Counted from the first letter of the stretch, positions 18,134 through 27,763 are shown. The stretch is DNA of 64,000 nt from JAHRVQ01 sp964548025 (GCA_964548025.1 CAZJRI010000007.1:7648-71647); one strand, 5' to 3'. Translations and numbers: made by a program. Notes: a model not told the origin generated them from the letters alone.

Positions 18134-19405
18134 ATGAAGGATAATAACGCATTTGGTCAGTTGAGAAGTAGTGTGGCTAAACTCGTTCTGTTGAATATAT
18201 CAGGAGAAGACAAACCCGGTGTTACCGCATCGATAACCGAACTCCTCGGCAATTTTGATGTAGATATTCTGGATGTGGGTCAGGCGGTGATCCATAACCA
18301 TTTAACACTGGGTATCCTGATCAATATTCCCGGTGACACAGATGAGATAAGGCGCGAAATATCATCCCGCTGTGGTGATTTGGGTATCTCGGTAAAGTTT
18401 ACGCCTGTTGATGAAACCAGCTACGAAAACTGGGTGGGCCTGCAAGGTCGATCGAGATTCATTCTTACGTTGTTAGCCAGAAAAATTAAGGCTAATCACA
18501 TCGCGCAGGTGAGCCAGGTTGTCGCGGCGAACGGACTTAATATCGATGCAATTGTCCGGCTGTCAGGTCGTGTACCGCTGGATCATGAAGATGACACCAT
18601 CAAGGCTTGTGTTGAGTTTTCCCTCAAGGGAGAGCCCGAGGACAGCAAGGCATTTCGGGCAGAGCTAATGAAGGTAAGCAGTGATCTCGATATCGATATA
18701 GCGGTACAGGAAGATGGTATTTTCAGACGAAACAGGCGATTGGTTGCATTTGACATGGACTCGACCTTGATTACGACTGAAGTCATCGACGAGCTGGCGC
18801 GCCTCGCCGGAGTTGGCGAGAAGGTTTCCAGGGTTACGGAGCGTGCAATGCATGGTGAACTCGACTTTAAAGACAGCCTGCGTGAACGTGTCTCGCTGCT
18901 CAAAGGTTTAAAGGAATCGAGCTTGAAAGAAGTTGCAATGAATCTCCCTTTGGCGGAGGGCGTAGAACATCTCTTTCATACCCTGAATCAGCTTGGCTAT
19001 AAAACGGCTATTCTCTCTGGTGGATTCACTTACTTTGCAGAACGTCTTCAGCAAAAGCTCGGGATAAAATATCTGCATGCCAACAAACTGGAGATTAAGG
19101 ACGGGAAGTTAACAGGAAGGGTAATTGAGCCAATCGTTGACGCTGATCTGAAAGCAGACCTCTTAAAGAAGATCGCGGAGGAGGAACATATTTCACTTGA
19201 GCAGGTAATCGCAGTTGGCGACGGCGCGAATGATCTGGCCATGTTGGCGGTCGCCGGTCTTGGCATCGCCTTTCATGCGAAACCGATCGTCAAAGAGAAT
19301 GCTGAACAGTCAATATCTACCCTTGGGCTCGACAGTATTTTGTATCTTATGGGTATCAGGGACAGGGATGCCAGAAAACTGGGTTCCGGTCAGGGGCCTT
19401 TATAA
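18134..19405 (+). CDS. serB: Phosphoserine phosphatase SerB (with N-terminal ACT-like domains)
   Basis: SerB dephosphorylates phosphoserine, the last step of serine synthesis. The 423-residue product is the long form found in pseudomonads and mycobacteria: about 190 N-terminal residues form tandem ACT-like regulatory domains (starting VLLNISGEDKPGVTASI), followed by the HAD phosphatase domain. HAD motifs are DMDSTLI (nucleophile Asp207), a motif II Ser in ILSGGFT, and GDGANDLAM. It ends inside the 3' end of fimX (6-base tail overlap) and is divergent from the AhpA-like gene. Confidence 0.95.
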   Translation: MKDNNAFGQLRSSVAKLVLLNISGEDKPGVTASITELLGNFDVDILDVGQAVIHNHLTLGILINIPGDTDEIRREISSRCGDLGISVKFTPVDETSYENWVGLQGRSRFILTLLARKIKANHIAQVSQVVAANGLNIDAIVRLSGRVPLDHEDDTIKACVEFSLKGEPEDSKAFRAELMKVSSDLDIDIAVQEDGIFRRNRRLVAFDMDSTLITTEVIDELARLAGVGEKVSRVTERAMHGELDFKDSLRERVSLLKGLKESSLKEVAMNLPLAEGVEHLFHTLNQLGYKTAILSGGFTYFAERLQQKLGIKYLHANKLEIKDGKLTGRVIEPIVDADLKADLLKKIAEEEHISLEQVIAVGDGANDLAMLAVAGLGIAFHAKPIVKENAEQSISTLGLDSILYLMGIRDRDARKLGSGQGPL

Positions 19406-21481
19406 ATCCTCGCTGGCGAAATCATAGTCCATGTCCTCAAGAGGAGGAGATATATAGAAGCCCTGAATGAAATTGATACCTGATTCCCAGAGGGTGGAAA
19501 GAACCATTGGATTTTCTACGCCGGAAATAGCAGTCAACACACCGGTAGATTGCAGGGATTTGGCCATCTCAACGAGTTCCTTCTGCTTCTCCTCGTTGTT
19601 CTCAATTTGTTGCGCAAAAGAACCATCCAGCTTTACGTAATCAGGCGTCAGATGTTTTAACAGGTTAAACGGATTCAGCGAACATCCGAAATGGTTAATG
19701 GAAGTTTTACAGTGAAGCTGTGCCATGCCTTTGGCAAATTTCGCAACGACTTTGATATAGGATGTTGCGTCATTTTCATGGATCTGAAAAATAATCGCAT
19801 CGCTTGGGAGTCTGGCAGCCTTGAGTGCCACACTCATCCACGGAAGAAAAGTGTCGTCAGCGACTGATTTGTGCGTAAGATTAATAAACAGTCTTGCCTT
19901 GCTCCCGTTAGAGCGATGCACTGAGAGCAATTTAATAGACTGAAGAATGACCCAGCGGTCGAGTTTCTCCAACAGTCCGGCTTCTTCTGCGGGGCCTAGA
20001 AACTGGCCCGGGTAGAGCTCATTGCCGTCGTCATCAAGCAGTCTCAACAATACCTCGAATTGTTCATCGTCATCACCATGCAGGCTGATAATCGGCTGAA
20101 ACATCAACTTGAATGAATTGTCAGCAATCGCGTTTCGAACCAATTCGATGATGTTTTCCGATGTCAGTGCCTTGCCTTCTTCACCGACCTTCACCTGAGC
20201 GGGTTGATAGAATTTAACGCCATTACCGTTCTCGATAGACATGGCCGCCTGGTGTGCACGGGAGATAATCTCTTCTGCCGTTGGTGCGTTCTCTGAAATT
20301 CGTGCCATACCGACACTGATAGTCGCGTGGTAGGACTTCCCGGAGACTTCAGACATGTGTTTGTCGATTTTTTGCTGAATCTGTTCTGCCAGTTTGGTGG
20401 CAGTTTCTTTATCTCCATCCGGTATGAGCATGGTGAAGACATCATCGCCGAACCTGGCCATGAGGTTCGACTCGTCAACTTCCCGTTTGAGGAGAGCAGC
20501 CAGATCTCCCAGCACCAGATCTGCGTTTGAGATACCTGCCTCGGTTCGAAGATGGGCAAAATTGTCGATACTCATATAGAAGAGAACGTAGGATCGTGTG
20601 GCTTCATGAGCACTGTCTACTGCCGATTCGAGTTGCTCGATAAAATAGGCTCTGTTATACAAGCCTGTCAGCAGGTCCTGGCTGGATATTTCCTTTATGC
20701 GATCTTCCAGAGCGAGATCGTCAGTCAGTGTCTGGAATATCACCTGGGTACACGCTTCTCCGTCATAAGTTGCATTTGAAAGAGATAGGCTTGTCAGGAT
20801 TCTTGAGTCATCACTCGTAGTACAGGTAAATTCCTCGGATTCTGAGTCGATGTCTTCATACGACTTTAAGTAGTTCTTGAACTTATCCTGATCTTCGCTG
20901 GCGATGAGATCGATGATTGGAATTCCCGCAAATTCATCAGGATCTTCGTAACCGAATAACTGAGCGTAGGTTGCATTGGTATAAATATGCATGCCCTCGT
21001 GAACATAAGCGATTGCAGATGTTGAACTTGCAAGCAACAATTGATTTCGCCGGTCGAATTCCCTTACTTCAACCTCGGCTCGTTTGCGCATTCGCCGGTG
21101 TTCCAGGTTATTCAGCTCTCTCTGGATAATCAGGGTGAACCGTTCATCATCGTCGTCAAGAGCAACATCAAGTGCGCCCATCCGCAATCCTTCCGTAATG
21201 GAATCAGGATCACGGTCATTGGCAATGAGTATGATGGGTATATCCTTCTCCTGATCTCTGACGATCTGAATTACCCGTTCCATCGTCAATCCGCAAGCTT
21301 CATTGACGCCGAGAAGAAGATCCCAGCTTTGTTCCTTGAGCTTGTCCATGAGATCGCTCTCAGACTCAATCTGATGCGCTCTGGTCGCACGACCCGCTGT
21401 TCGTAGCAGTACGATCAATTCTTCAGCGTTATTCTGAGATTCCTCAAGAATAAGTAATCTGATTGGTCCTTTTTCGCTCAT
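19400..21481 (-). CDS. fimX: FimX-like c-di-GMP effector (REC-PAS-GGDEF-EAL), type IV pilus control
   Basis: The 693-residue protein has a receiver-like N-terminus (about 1-125), a PAS domain (130-260), a GGDEF-type domain (270-430) and an EAL-type domain (445-690). The GGDEF site reads GDDVF (near residue 345) and the EAL site reads EVL (near 475), so both catalytic signatures are degenerate. P. aeruginosa FimX has the same EVL change and the same place next to serB; there it binds c-di-GMP through the EAL domain and promotes type IV pilus assembly at the cell pole. The receiver lacks an obvious phosphoacceptor pocket. Ortholog assignment is strong from length, architecture and context. Confidence 0.88.
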   Translation of the reverse strand: MSEKGPIRLLILEESQNNAEELIVLLRTAGRATRAHQIESESDLMDKLKEQSWDLLLGVNEACGLTMERVIQIVRDQEKDIPIILIANDRDPDSITEGLRMGALDVALDDDDERFTLIIQRELNNLEHRRMRKRAEVEVREFDRRNQLLLASSTSAIAYVHEGMHIYTNATYAQLFGYEDPDEFAGIPIIDLIASEDQDKFKNYLKSYEDIDSESEEFTCTTSDDSRILTSLSLSNATYDGEACTQVIFQTLTDDLALEDRIKEISSQDLLTGLYNRAYFIEQLESAVDSAHEATRSYVLFYMSIDNFAHLRTEAGISNADLVLGDLAALLKREVDESNLMARFGDDVFTMLIPDGDKETATKLAEQIQQKIDKHMSEVSGKSYHATISVGMARISENAPTAEEIISRAHQAAMSIENGNGVKFYQPAQVKVGEEGKALTSENIIELVRNAIADNSFKLMFQPIISLHGDDDEQFEVLLRLLDDDGNELYPGQFLGPAEEAGLLEKLDRWVILQSIKLLSVHRSNGSKARLFINLTHKSVADDTFLPWMSVALKAARLPSDAIIFQIHENDATSYIKVVAKFAKGMAQLHCKTSINHFGCSLNPFNLLKHLTPDYVKLDGSFAQQIENNEEKQKELVEMAKSLQSTGVLTAISGVENPMVLSTLWESGINFIQGFYISPPLEDMDYDFASEDL

Positions 21482-21563
21482 TTAGCCTTCGGCCCTTTCT
21501 GGAACGGCATACTATAGCAGATATGATCTTGCTGGCACTTCTCATTACCCCTCAATCATCCAC

Positions 21564-22562
21564 TCATATGATGGGTATTTTGGATTGACCACCAGGTATT
21601 TCCTGTACCAGTTTTGGAACAAGGTAACCGGGAAGTTGAGCCCTTAGACCATCGACCAGATTGATGGCAGTTTGCCGGTCAACGTTAAAGTGGGCGGAAC
21701 CTGATACCGGATCCAACAGATGAAGGTAGTAGGGGAGAATATTCGCGTCAAAGAGTCGCTGAGACAGGTGAGTCAGATCGTCGACCGAATCATTGACGCG
21801 TTTCAACAGTACACTCTGGTTTAACAGGGTGGTCCCTGAATTATTAAGTTTGTTCATCGCGTCAATAACCTGATCGTCTATCTCATTGGCATGGTTAATA
21901 TGGTTGACCAGGACTACTTTTAATTTTCTGCTGTTCAGTATGTTCAATAACTGATCAGAAATTCTCTGGGGAATGGCAACGGGCATACGGCTGTGAATTC
22001 TCAGTGTTTTAACGTGGGTAATTTCCTCGATTTTACCGATCAACCATTTCAGACGATTGTCAGGCAACATCAGAGGATCACCGCCGCTTAAGATAACTTC
22101 CGTGATAGTAGAGTCATCACTCAGGTATTTAATGAGCTGCTGCCACTCTTGAGTATCGGGTTGAAAATCCTGATATGGGAAGTTTCGTCTAAAGCAAAAT
22201 CGGCAGTTGATTGCACATGCACCGGAGACAATTATCAGCACCCGTCCCTGGTATTTCCGGATTAATCCTGTTCCGGGTGTGTAATCGGCTTCATTAAGCG
22301 GATGATCCGTATATCCGATGACAGATTCAGTCTCGAAATGGGAGGATAATATTTGCAGGAGCAGAGGATCAGAAGGATTGCCCTTTTCGATGCGGCTCAG
22401 AAATGGCGCGGGCACCAGTAGTGGAAAGTCGGAATAGTGAGATTGAGCAGGCAATCCCAGTATGTCCATCAGATCTCTGATATCGGAAATTGCATTTTTG
22501 ACCAGATCCTGCCAGGAAAGGGTCTGCAAAGTCATATCGGTTAACGGTATCATAGGCGGCAT
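21564..22562 (-). CDS. epmB: EF-P beta-lysylation protein EpmB (lysine 2,3-aminomutase-like radical SAM)
   Basis: EpmB converts (S)-alpha-lysine to (R)-beta-lysine for modification of elongation factor P. The 332-residue product has the radical SAM cluster motif CAINCRFCFRRNFPY, SGGDPLM for SAM binding, and the aminomutase-like C-terminus (LHLLDPVSGSAHF) with a PLP-binding region. It is divergent from efp, with only 24 bases between the start codons. An internal Met nine bases in is an alternative start. Confidence 0.94.
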   Translation of the reverse strand: MPPMIPLTDMTLQTLSWQDLVKNAISDIRDLMDILGLPAQSHYSDFPLLVPAPFLSRIEKGNPSDPLLLQILSSHFETESVIGYTDHPLNEADYTPGTGLIRKYQGRVLIIVSGACAINCRFCFRRNFPYQDFQPDTQEWQQLIKYLSDDSTITEVILSGGDPLMLPDNRLKWLIGKIEEITHVKTLRIHSRMPVAIPQRISDQLLNILNSRKLKVVLVNHINHANEIDDQVIDAMNKLNNSGTTLLNQSVLLKRVNDSVDDLTHLSQRLFDANILPYYLHLLDPVSGSAHFNVDRQTAINLVDGLRAQLPGYLVPKLVQEIPGGQSKIPII

Positions 22563-22586
22563 ATGTTGAATCGAAGAGTTTGATTA

Positions 22587-23162
22587 ATGGCGTCGTATTC
22601 TACCAATGAATTCAAATCGGGTCTCAAAGTCATGTTGGAAGGTGATCCTTGCTCGATCCTGGAAAATGAGTTTGTTAAGCCAGGCAAGGGGCAGGCGTTT
22701 AATCGGGTTAAACTGCGCAACCTGATTTCAGGGCGAGTCTGGGAGCGGACATTCAAGTCCGGCGAATCCATAGAAGGTGCCGATGTCATGGAGCACGAGA
22801 TGGAGTACCTCTACACTGATGGCGAACACTGGCACTTCATGAAGACGGATGGCAGTTATGATCAGATGGGTGCCGATAAATCCGCTGTTGATGAGTGTAT
22901 TCAATGGCTCAAAGAAACAGAAAGATATACGGTAACCCTGTGGAACGATAATCCCATTGCAGTCACCGCCCCAAATTTTATTGAGCTGGAAGTGACAGAT
23001 ACAGACCCTGGTCTGAAAGGTGATACGGCACAGGGAGGTACTAAACCGGCCACTCTGAGTACAGGTGCGGTGGTTAAAGTACCCTTGTTTATCAATATTG
23101 GCGAGGTACTGCGCATCGACACACGAACTGGTGAGTATCAGAACCGCGCCAAATCCGAGTGA
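22587..23162 (+). CDS. efp: Elongation factor P
   Basis: EF-P relieves ribosome stalling at polyproline stretches. The 191-residue product (E. coli 188) has the three beta-barrel domains. The modified lysine Lys34 is in the loop KPGKGQAF, the form that receives beta-lysine from EpmA rather than rhamnose, which fits the flanking epmA and epmB. Confidence 0.97.
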   Translation: MASYSTNEFKSGLKVMLEGDPCSILENEFVKPGKGQAFNRVKLRNLISGRVWERTFKSGESIEGADVMEHEMEYLYTDGEHWHFMKTDGSYDQMGADKSAVDECIQWLKETERYTVTLWNDNPIAVTAPNFIELEVTDTDPGLKGDTAQGGTKPATLSTGAVVKVPLFINIGEVLRIDTRTGEYQNRAKSE

Positions 23163-23175
23163 TAAATTAGATTCG

Positions 23176-24144
23176 ATGGCTGATTCGCCACTGATCTCTC
23201 TCTCCGCCCTTTCGGACAGGGCAAGAATGTTGGCAGTTATTCGGCGTTTTTTTGCAGACAAGGGGATCATGGAGGTGGTGACTCCCGTTCTGGGTCATCG
23301 AGGTACTACTGACCCTCATATTGAAAGTATGGTGCTCTCACAGGGTGGTCAGACTTTCTTCCTGCAGACTTCGCCGGAATTTGCCATGAAACGACTCCTG
23401 GCCGCCGGGTCAGGAGCCATTTACCAGCTTTGTCCATCTTTCAGGTGGGGTGAAACGGGCAGGCAGCATAACCCTGAATTCAGCCTGCTTGAGTGGTACC
23501 GGCCCTCGTTCAGCCCCGGGGAGCTGATGACTGAACTGGGAGAACTCCTGTCTCAGCTATGCATCGAATTTGAAGTGAATTTTGAGATGCCTGAACCAAG
23601 AACTTACAAAGATCTGTTTCAGAATCGATTCGACCTGAACCCGCATTCGGCTACTGTTGATGAGCTGTATTCGATTGCAAACGATCAGTTCAAAAACCTG
23701 GTTTCACATCTTGAATGGGACGATGAGGGAAGAATTGATGATATCCGGGATCTCCTGTTCAGTACCGGTATAGAACCGACGCTGGAGGATGTGAGTTTCG
23801 TCACGAATTTTCCATCGTCCCAGGCTGCGCTCGCGAAAACGGACGCGGTGGATGGTGATCTGGTCGCCCTTAGATTCGAGCTCTACTGGCAAGGAGTTGA
23901 ACTGGCAAACGGTTATGATGAGCTGAAAGATCCGGAGGAACTGATCAGAAGGACGAGTATCGACAACAGCATCAGACAATCCCGAAATCTGCCTTTGATG
24001 GAAATAGATGATCGATTATTAGAGGCGATGACACTGATGCCTGAATGCAGCGGTGTCGCGGTGGGTATTGATCGCTTGCAGATGTTGCTGACCGGTAAAT
24101 CATCGCTAAGAGAGGTGATGAGCTTCACTATGGAAAACAGTTAG
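23176..24144 (+). CDS. epmA: EF-P lysine ligase EpmA (GenX/PoxA, LysRS paralog)
   Basis: EpmA attaches (R)-beta-lysine to Lys34 of EF-P. The 322-residue protein (E. coli 325) is a class II lysyl-tRNA synthetase catalytic core without the anticodon domain: motif 2 lies in PSFRWGETGRQHNPEF and motif 3 in GVAVGIDRLQML. The frame extends upstream into efp, but ATG 23176, 13 bases after the efp stop, matches the family start. It is probably cotranscribed with efp. Confidence 0.95.
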   Translation: MADSPLISLSALSDRARMLAVIRRFFADKGIMEVVTPVLGHRGTTDPHIESMVLSQGGQTFFLQTSPEFAMKRLLAAGSGAIYQLCPSFRWGETGRQHNPEFSLLEWYRPSFSPGELMTELGELLSQLCIEFEVNFEMPEPRTYKDLFQNRFDLNPHSATVDELYSIANDQFKNLVSHLEWDDEGRIDDIRDLLFSTGIEPTLEDVSFVTNFPSSQAALAKTDAVDGDLVALRFELYWQGVELANGYDELKDPEELIRRTSIDNSIRQSRNLPLMEIDDRLLEAMTLMPECSGVAVGIDRLQMLLTGKSSLREVMSFTMENS

Positions 24145-24225
24145 TGCAGATACCGGCAAGAAATGTCATAAGTTGGTTTATGAATATGATGCGCGGGTTA
24201 ATCAAATCAGGGGCCAGTTACTTTT

Positions 24226-25029
24226 TCAGGCGAGAGATTGTCCAAATTTAATCTCCTGGTTTGTCTCTCGCTGCCAGTTGATCCGGTTTTCCGTCAGGAT
24301 GATGACAGTTGATCCCATCTGGAACTGCCCGAGTTCATCACCGATGTTGAATTTCTTGCGAGTATCAAAATCCTCCTTTATCAAGGTCTTCGCTTTATAA
24401 GGGCGATCTCGCCAGATGGGCTGAATAGCAGCAACGATCATCGCCCCCACCATTATTACGGCCATCTTTCCTTCGTTGGAATCAAACTCCATGACCAGGC
24501 GTTCATTGATAGCGAACAGGTCTTTGAGTCCTTCCGTAGTCGCCTGGTTTACAGAAAACAGTTTTCCAGGGACATATCTGGCGCTGCGGAGAATGGCATT
24601 AGATGGGCAGTGAACCCGGTGATAGTCCTTCGGAGACAGGTAGATCGTGGCAAAACTGCCTTGTTGGTACGCTGTACAGTTTTCTTTAGCCAGGAGTTTG
24701 TTAACAGAGTAGTTGATACCCTTTGCTTGTACGATAGATTCGCCATTGACAGAGCCAATCGCCGATATCGAGCCGTCAGCCGGTGAACAGATCGTACCTG
24801 AAACAGGGCGTGCGCCATCCTTTAATTGTCGGGTAAAGAAGTGATTGAACGATGGATAGGAATTGATGTCTTCATCCTGCGCTTCTGACAAGTTGATAGA
24901 ATATTTCCTGATTGCGATGCGAATACAGATGTTTTTGAGCCACCGGATATTACTGTTTGCGACATAACCGACGAGGCGGGATATGAGATGCTGTGGTAGT
25001 AATCGTTGCAGTAATATAAACAAATTCAC
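24226..25029 (-). CDS. psd: Phosphatidylserine decarboxylase proenzyme
   Basis: Psd makes phosphatidylethanolamine from phosphatidylserine at the inner membrane. The 267-residue proenzyme carries the SPADG region, the catalytic-triad-type segment SPKDYHRVHCP, and the self-cleavage site near the C-terminus. The site reads MGST instead of the usual LGST, with cleavage expected before Ser240, which becomes the pyruvoyl group. Its start overlaps the rhdA stop by 4 bases, giving an rhdA-psd operon as in Pseudomonas. Confidence 0.95.
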   Translation of the reverse strand: MNLFILLQRLLPQHLISRLVGYVANSNIRWLKNICIRIAIRKYSINLSEAQDEDINSYPSFNHFFTRQLKDGARPVSGTICSPADGSISAIGSVNGESIVQAKGINYSVNKLLAKENCTAYQQGSFATIYLSPKDYHRVHCPSNAILRSARYVPGKLFSVNQATTEGLKDLFAINERLVMEFDSNEGKMAVIMVGAMIVAAIQPIWRDRPYKAKTLIKEDFDTRKKFNIGDELGQFQMGSTVIILTENRINWQRETNQEIKFGQSLA

Positions 25030-25829
25030 AATCCGGGTTCTATTGGGGTATCAGGATCATTCCCCCATTCCGACCATGAGCCGTCATATGCGCGAATGTC
25101 ATATCCCAGGGATTTTCCGACGAGGTAGGTAAAACCGGAGCGATGGTGGGTCTGACAGTGGGTAATAATCTTCTTAGTGGAGGAGATGCCAATCGACGCT
25201 AACAATTCAGCGATGTCGGCTCGAATGCGGAGTTGTTGATCCGGGTCCATGGCGCTTGTCCATTCCAGATTAATGGCACCGGGAATATGCCCGCCCCGCA
25301 TGGCAACGACTTTTTTACCTTCATATTCCGCAGGTGTCCTGGCGTCCCAGATAACGGTGTCCTGGTCTTCGAGACTCAAAAGTACATCGGCTTTAGTGGC
25401 TATGTAATCGGTATTAATTGACAAGTGGGGTGTGGTTGCAGCAACGCTGGGCAATTCAGTCGTTGTAGGTAGTTGTGACGCCAGCCAGGCATGTATTCCA
25501 CCGTTTAGATAGGATGTTTTGGAATGCCCGATGATATCGAGTGTCCAGATAAAGCGACCAGCCCAACCCCCTCCTTCGTCGTCATAGGCGACGATATGCT
25601 TGTCCGGGTGATAGCCGATTCTTGAAAATAGTGCCTCAAGGCGTTCTATCCCGGGCAATTTACCCGTGGCTGGTTTCACGCCGGAGACCAGTTCAGCCGG
25701 TGCCACATGAATTGCGCCCTCAAGGTGGGCGAGCTCATAGTTGGTTTCTGAGCAAAGGTCCACAATGAGTAAATCATGGGTTGATCTGAGATTTGATAGT
25801 TCTGCTGGTTCTAAGATGAGCGGAATCAT
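25026..25829 (-). CDS. rhdA: Thiosulfate sulfurtransferase (rhodanese, RhdA-type)
   Basis: The 267-residue protein has two rhodanese domains, an inactive N-terminal one and a C-terminal one with the active loop CQTHHRS (Cys225). This loop is characteristic of Azotobacter/Pseudomonas RhdA rather than the CGSGVTA loop of mercaptopyruvate sulfurtransferases. It transfers sulfane sulfur to acceptors such as cyanide or thiols. It is the first gene of an operon with psd. Confidence 0.92.
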   Translation of the reverse strand: MIPLILEPAELSNLRSTHDLLIVDLCSETNYELAHLEGAIHVAPAELVSGVKPATGKLPGIERLEALFSRIGYHPDKHIVAYDDEGGGWAGRFIWTLDIIGHSKTSYLNGGIHAWLASQLPTTTELPSVAATTPHLSINTDYIATKADVLLSLEDQDTVIWDARTPAEYEGKKVVAMRGGHIPGAINLEWTSAMDPDQQLRIRADIAELLASIGISSTKKIITHCQTHHRSGFTYLVGKSLGYDIRAYDGSWSEWGNDPDTPIEPGL

Positions 25830-25914
25830 TGATCATATTCAAATAAAAAACAGGAGCACATTCTACTGTAAGTGAAGTACCGGTGCAGAAATTAACCGAA
25901 AGCCGTGCAGTTAC

Positions 25915-25979
25915 AATCGTTCGATAGAATCGTTCGATAGAATCGTTCGATAGAATCGTTCGATAGAATCCATCGATAG
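25915..25979. repeat. Five tandem 13-bp units upstream of orn
   Basis: Four perfect copies of AATCGTTCGATAG (25915-25966) are followed by a fifth with two changes (AATCCATCGATAG, 25967-25979). They fill much of the gap between the divergent rhdA and orn genes, ending about 60 bases before the orn start. They are too short and too regular for CRISPR; an array of protein sites or slippage-prone microsatellite DNA is possible. Confidence 0.9.
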
Positions 25980-26042
25980 AACAAAGACGTGGTATATAAA
26001 TTTCGTTAACATAGGACTTCGTTGTTCTATATTGGAAAACAA

Positions 26043-26591
26043 GTGTCGTATTCTGAGAATCTGGTTTGGATGGACCTCGAAATGACCGGTCTGGATCCGA
26101 AAGTAGATCGGATAATCGAAGTAGCGACGATCATTACGGATTCATCACTTAATATTGTTGAAGAAGGCCCGGTGATTGTTGTCAGCCAGGATCAGACCCT
26201 GCTCGATGGTATGGATGAGTGGAACATGAATCACCATACGAGCTCCGGGTTACTCGATAGAATAAAGAAAGAAGGCGTCTCTGAAGCTGAAGCAGAGTCT
26301 GTCACGCTGGATTTTGTGAAGATGCACGTAGAATTCGGAGAGTCGCCCCTCTGTGGAAATACAATCGGACAAGACAGACGTTTTCTGGAACGCTACATGA
26401 CTGATCTTGAATCCTACCTGCACTATCGAAGTATCGATGTCAGCAGTATCAAGGAGTTGGCTTTGCGGTGGCGACCTGATGTCCATGACGGCGTGGTAAA
26501 AAAAGGCGTTCACAGGGCAATTGACGATATCCGGGAATCCATCGAGGAATTAAAATATTATCGGGCGCATTTCTTCAGGCTGGATGAATAG
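26043..26591 (+). CDS. orn: Oligoribonuclease
   Basis: Orn degrades short oligoribonucleotides, including pGpG from c-di-GMP turnover. The 182-residue product is a DEDDh exonuclease: ExoI Asp and Glu in WMDLEMTGLD, ExoII in CGNTIGQDRRFL, and ExoIII with His and Asp in HRAIDDIRES. The frame extends upstream to a TTG at 26022, but GTG 26043 with GGAAA before it fits the family N-terminus (about 180 residues). The 3' end overlaps the end of queG on the other strand. Confidence 0.94.
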   Translation: MSYSENLVWMDLEMTGLDPKVDRIIEVATIITDSSLNIVEEGPVIVVSQDQTLLDGMDEWNMNHHTSSGLLDRIKKEGVSEAEAESVTLDFVKMHVEFGESPLCGNTIGQDRRFLERYMTDLESYLHYRSIDVSSIKELALRWRPDVHDGVVKKGVHRAIDDIRESIEELKYYRAHFFRLDE

Positions 26592-27675
26592 AAACAGATT
26601 TGCCTTTTTGAGCCTGTCTGTCGATTGCCCAGACGATATGTTCGGCCACCATAGTTGAAACACGATGCTTCTTTTCTTCAAGCAGTCGAATGATACTTTC
26701 ATCGTAGGCTGCATTACCCAGAGCAACAGCGATATTTCTTAACCATCCATCGTAACCTGTACGTCGGATCGCAGATCCTTGCGTATTAGTGAGAAAATCA
26801 TCTTCAGACCATGAAAACAGTTTCATTAGCAGGGCGCTGTCCAGTTCATGTCTGGGAGAAAAGTCTGTCTCGCCGGTATACCTGGCGAATTTGTCCCATG
26901 GACAAAATAGCATACAGTCATCGCATCCGAATATCCGGTTACCCATAGCGGGCCGAAACTCAACAGGAATGCTTCCCCTGTTTTCTATCGTTAGGTAAGA
27001 AATACATCTTCGTGCATCGAGTTGGTAGGGTGCAACAATCGCTTTAGTAGGACAGATGTCGATGCATGCGGTACAACTCCCGCAATGATCTTCGGCATAT
27101 GGGCGATCAGATATCAAGGGGATACTGGTGAAGATTTCACCGAGAAAAAACCAGGGACCGGCATCGCGATTTAATAGAAGCGTATTTTTGCCTATCCAGC
27201 CAAGACCCGCCTTTTCAGCCAGTGCCTTCTCAAGGACCGGCGCACTATCTGTAAACACTCGACCGATATGATCAGGATGATCATGGCACTTCAGGTAGTC
27301 ACGCACCTGATTCCATAATTTAACAAGCCGTTTGCGAATAACCTTGTGATAGTCACGTCCGAGTGTATATCTTGCAACGTAAGCTTTTCTGTCGCTGGCC
27401 AGCACTTCAAGAGGATTTGTTTCTGATGGCAGATAATCCATCCTTACTGAGATAACTCGTTTTGTATTTTCAAGGAGATCCGCGGGACGACTTCGCATTC
27501 GACCATGGGAAGCCATATATGCCATCTCACCGTGAAAGCTTTTCGCGAGCCACTGATCGAGGTATTGCTCGTGTTCGTTGAGATCAGTATCCGTGATACC
27601 GACCTGCTGAAAGCCCAGTTCATTGCCCCATACATGGATCAAATTGCTGAGCTCTTTGTAATTCGAGTGTTTCAT
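26575..27675 (-). CDS. queG: Epoxyqueuosine reductase QueG
   Basis: QueG reduces epoxyqueuosine to queuosine in tRNA, the last step of Q synthesis, using cobalamin and two 4Fe-4S clusters. The 366-residue product shows the family core (LEKALAEKAGLGWIGKNTLL) and two ferredoxin-like motifs, CGSCTACIDICP and CDDCMLFCP. A HEAT-like C-terminal tail follows. It is divergent from nnr and convergent with orn. Confidence 0.95.
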   Translation of the reverse strand: MKHSNYKELSNLIHVWGNELGFQQVGITDTDLNEHEQYLDQWLAKSFHGEMAYMASHGRMRSRPADLLENTKRVISVRMDYLPSETNPLEVLASDRKAYVARYTLGRDYHKVIRKRLVKLWNQVRDYLKCHDHPDHIGRVFTDSAPVLEKALAEKAGLGWIGKNTLLLNRDAGPWFFLGEIFTSIPLISDRPYAEDHCGSCTACIDICPTKAIVAPYQLDARRCISYLTIENRGSIPVEFRPAMGNRIFGCDDCMLFCPWDKFARYTGETDFSPRHELDSALLMKLFSWSEDDFLTNTQGSAIRRTGYDGWLRNIAVALGNAAYDESIIRLLEEKKHRVSTMVAEHIVWAIDRQAQKGKSVSIHPA

Positions 27676-27763
27676 TTAAAAAAAAGCGGACTCATTGGAA
27701 GGCTTTCTGTATGACTGCGATACATTATAATCAACATTTGGATTATTGGATGATAATTACACT

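Noticed and set aside
22728..23270. 180-residue reading frame on the minus strand
   Set aside because: It is antisense to efp and the start of epmA, both clearly real.
25915..25979. CRISPR array
   Set aside because: The units are 13 bp and directly adjacent with no spacers, and there are no cas genes.
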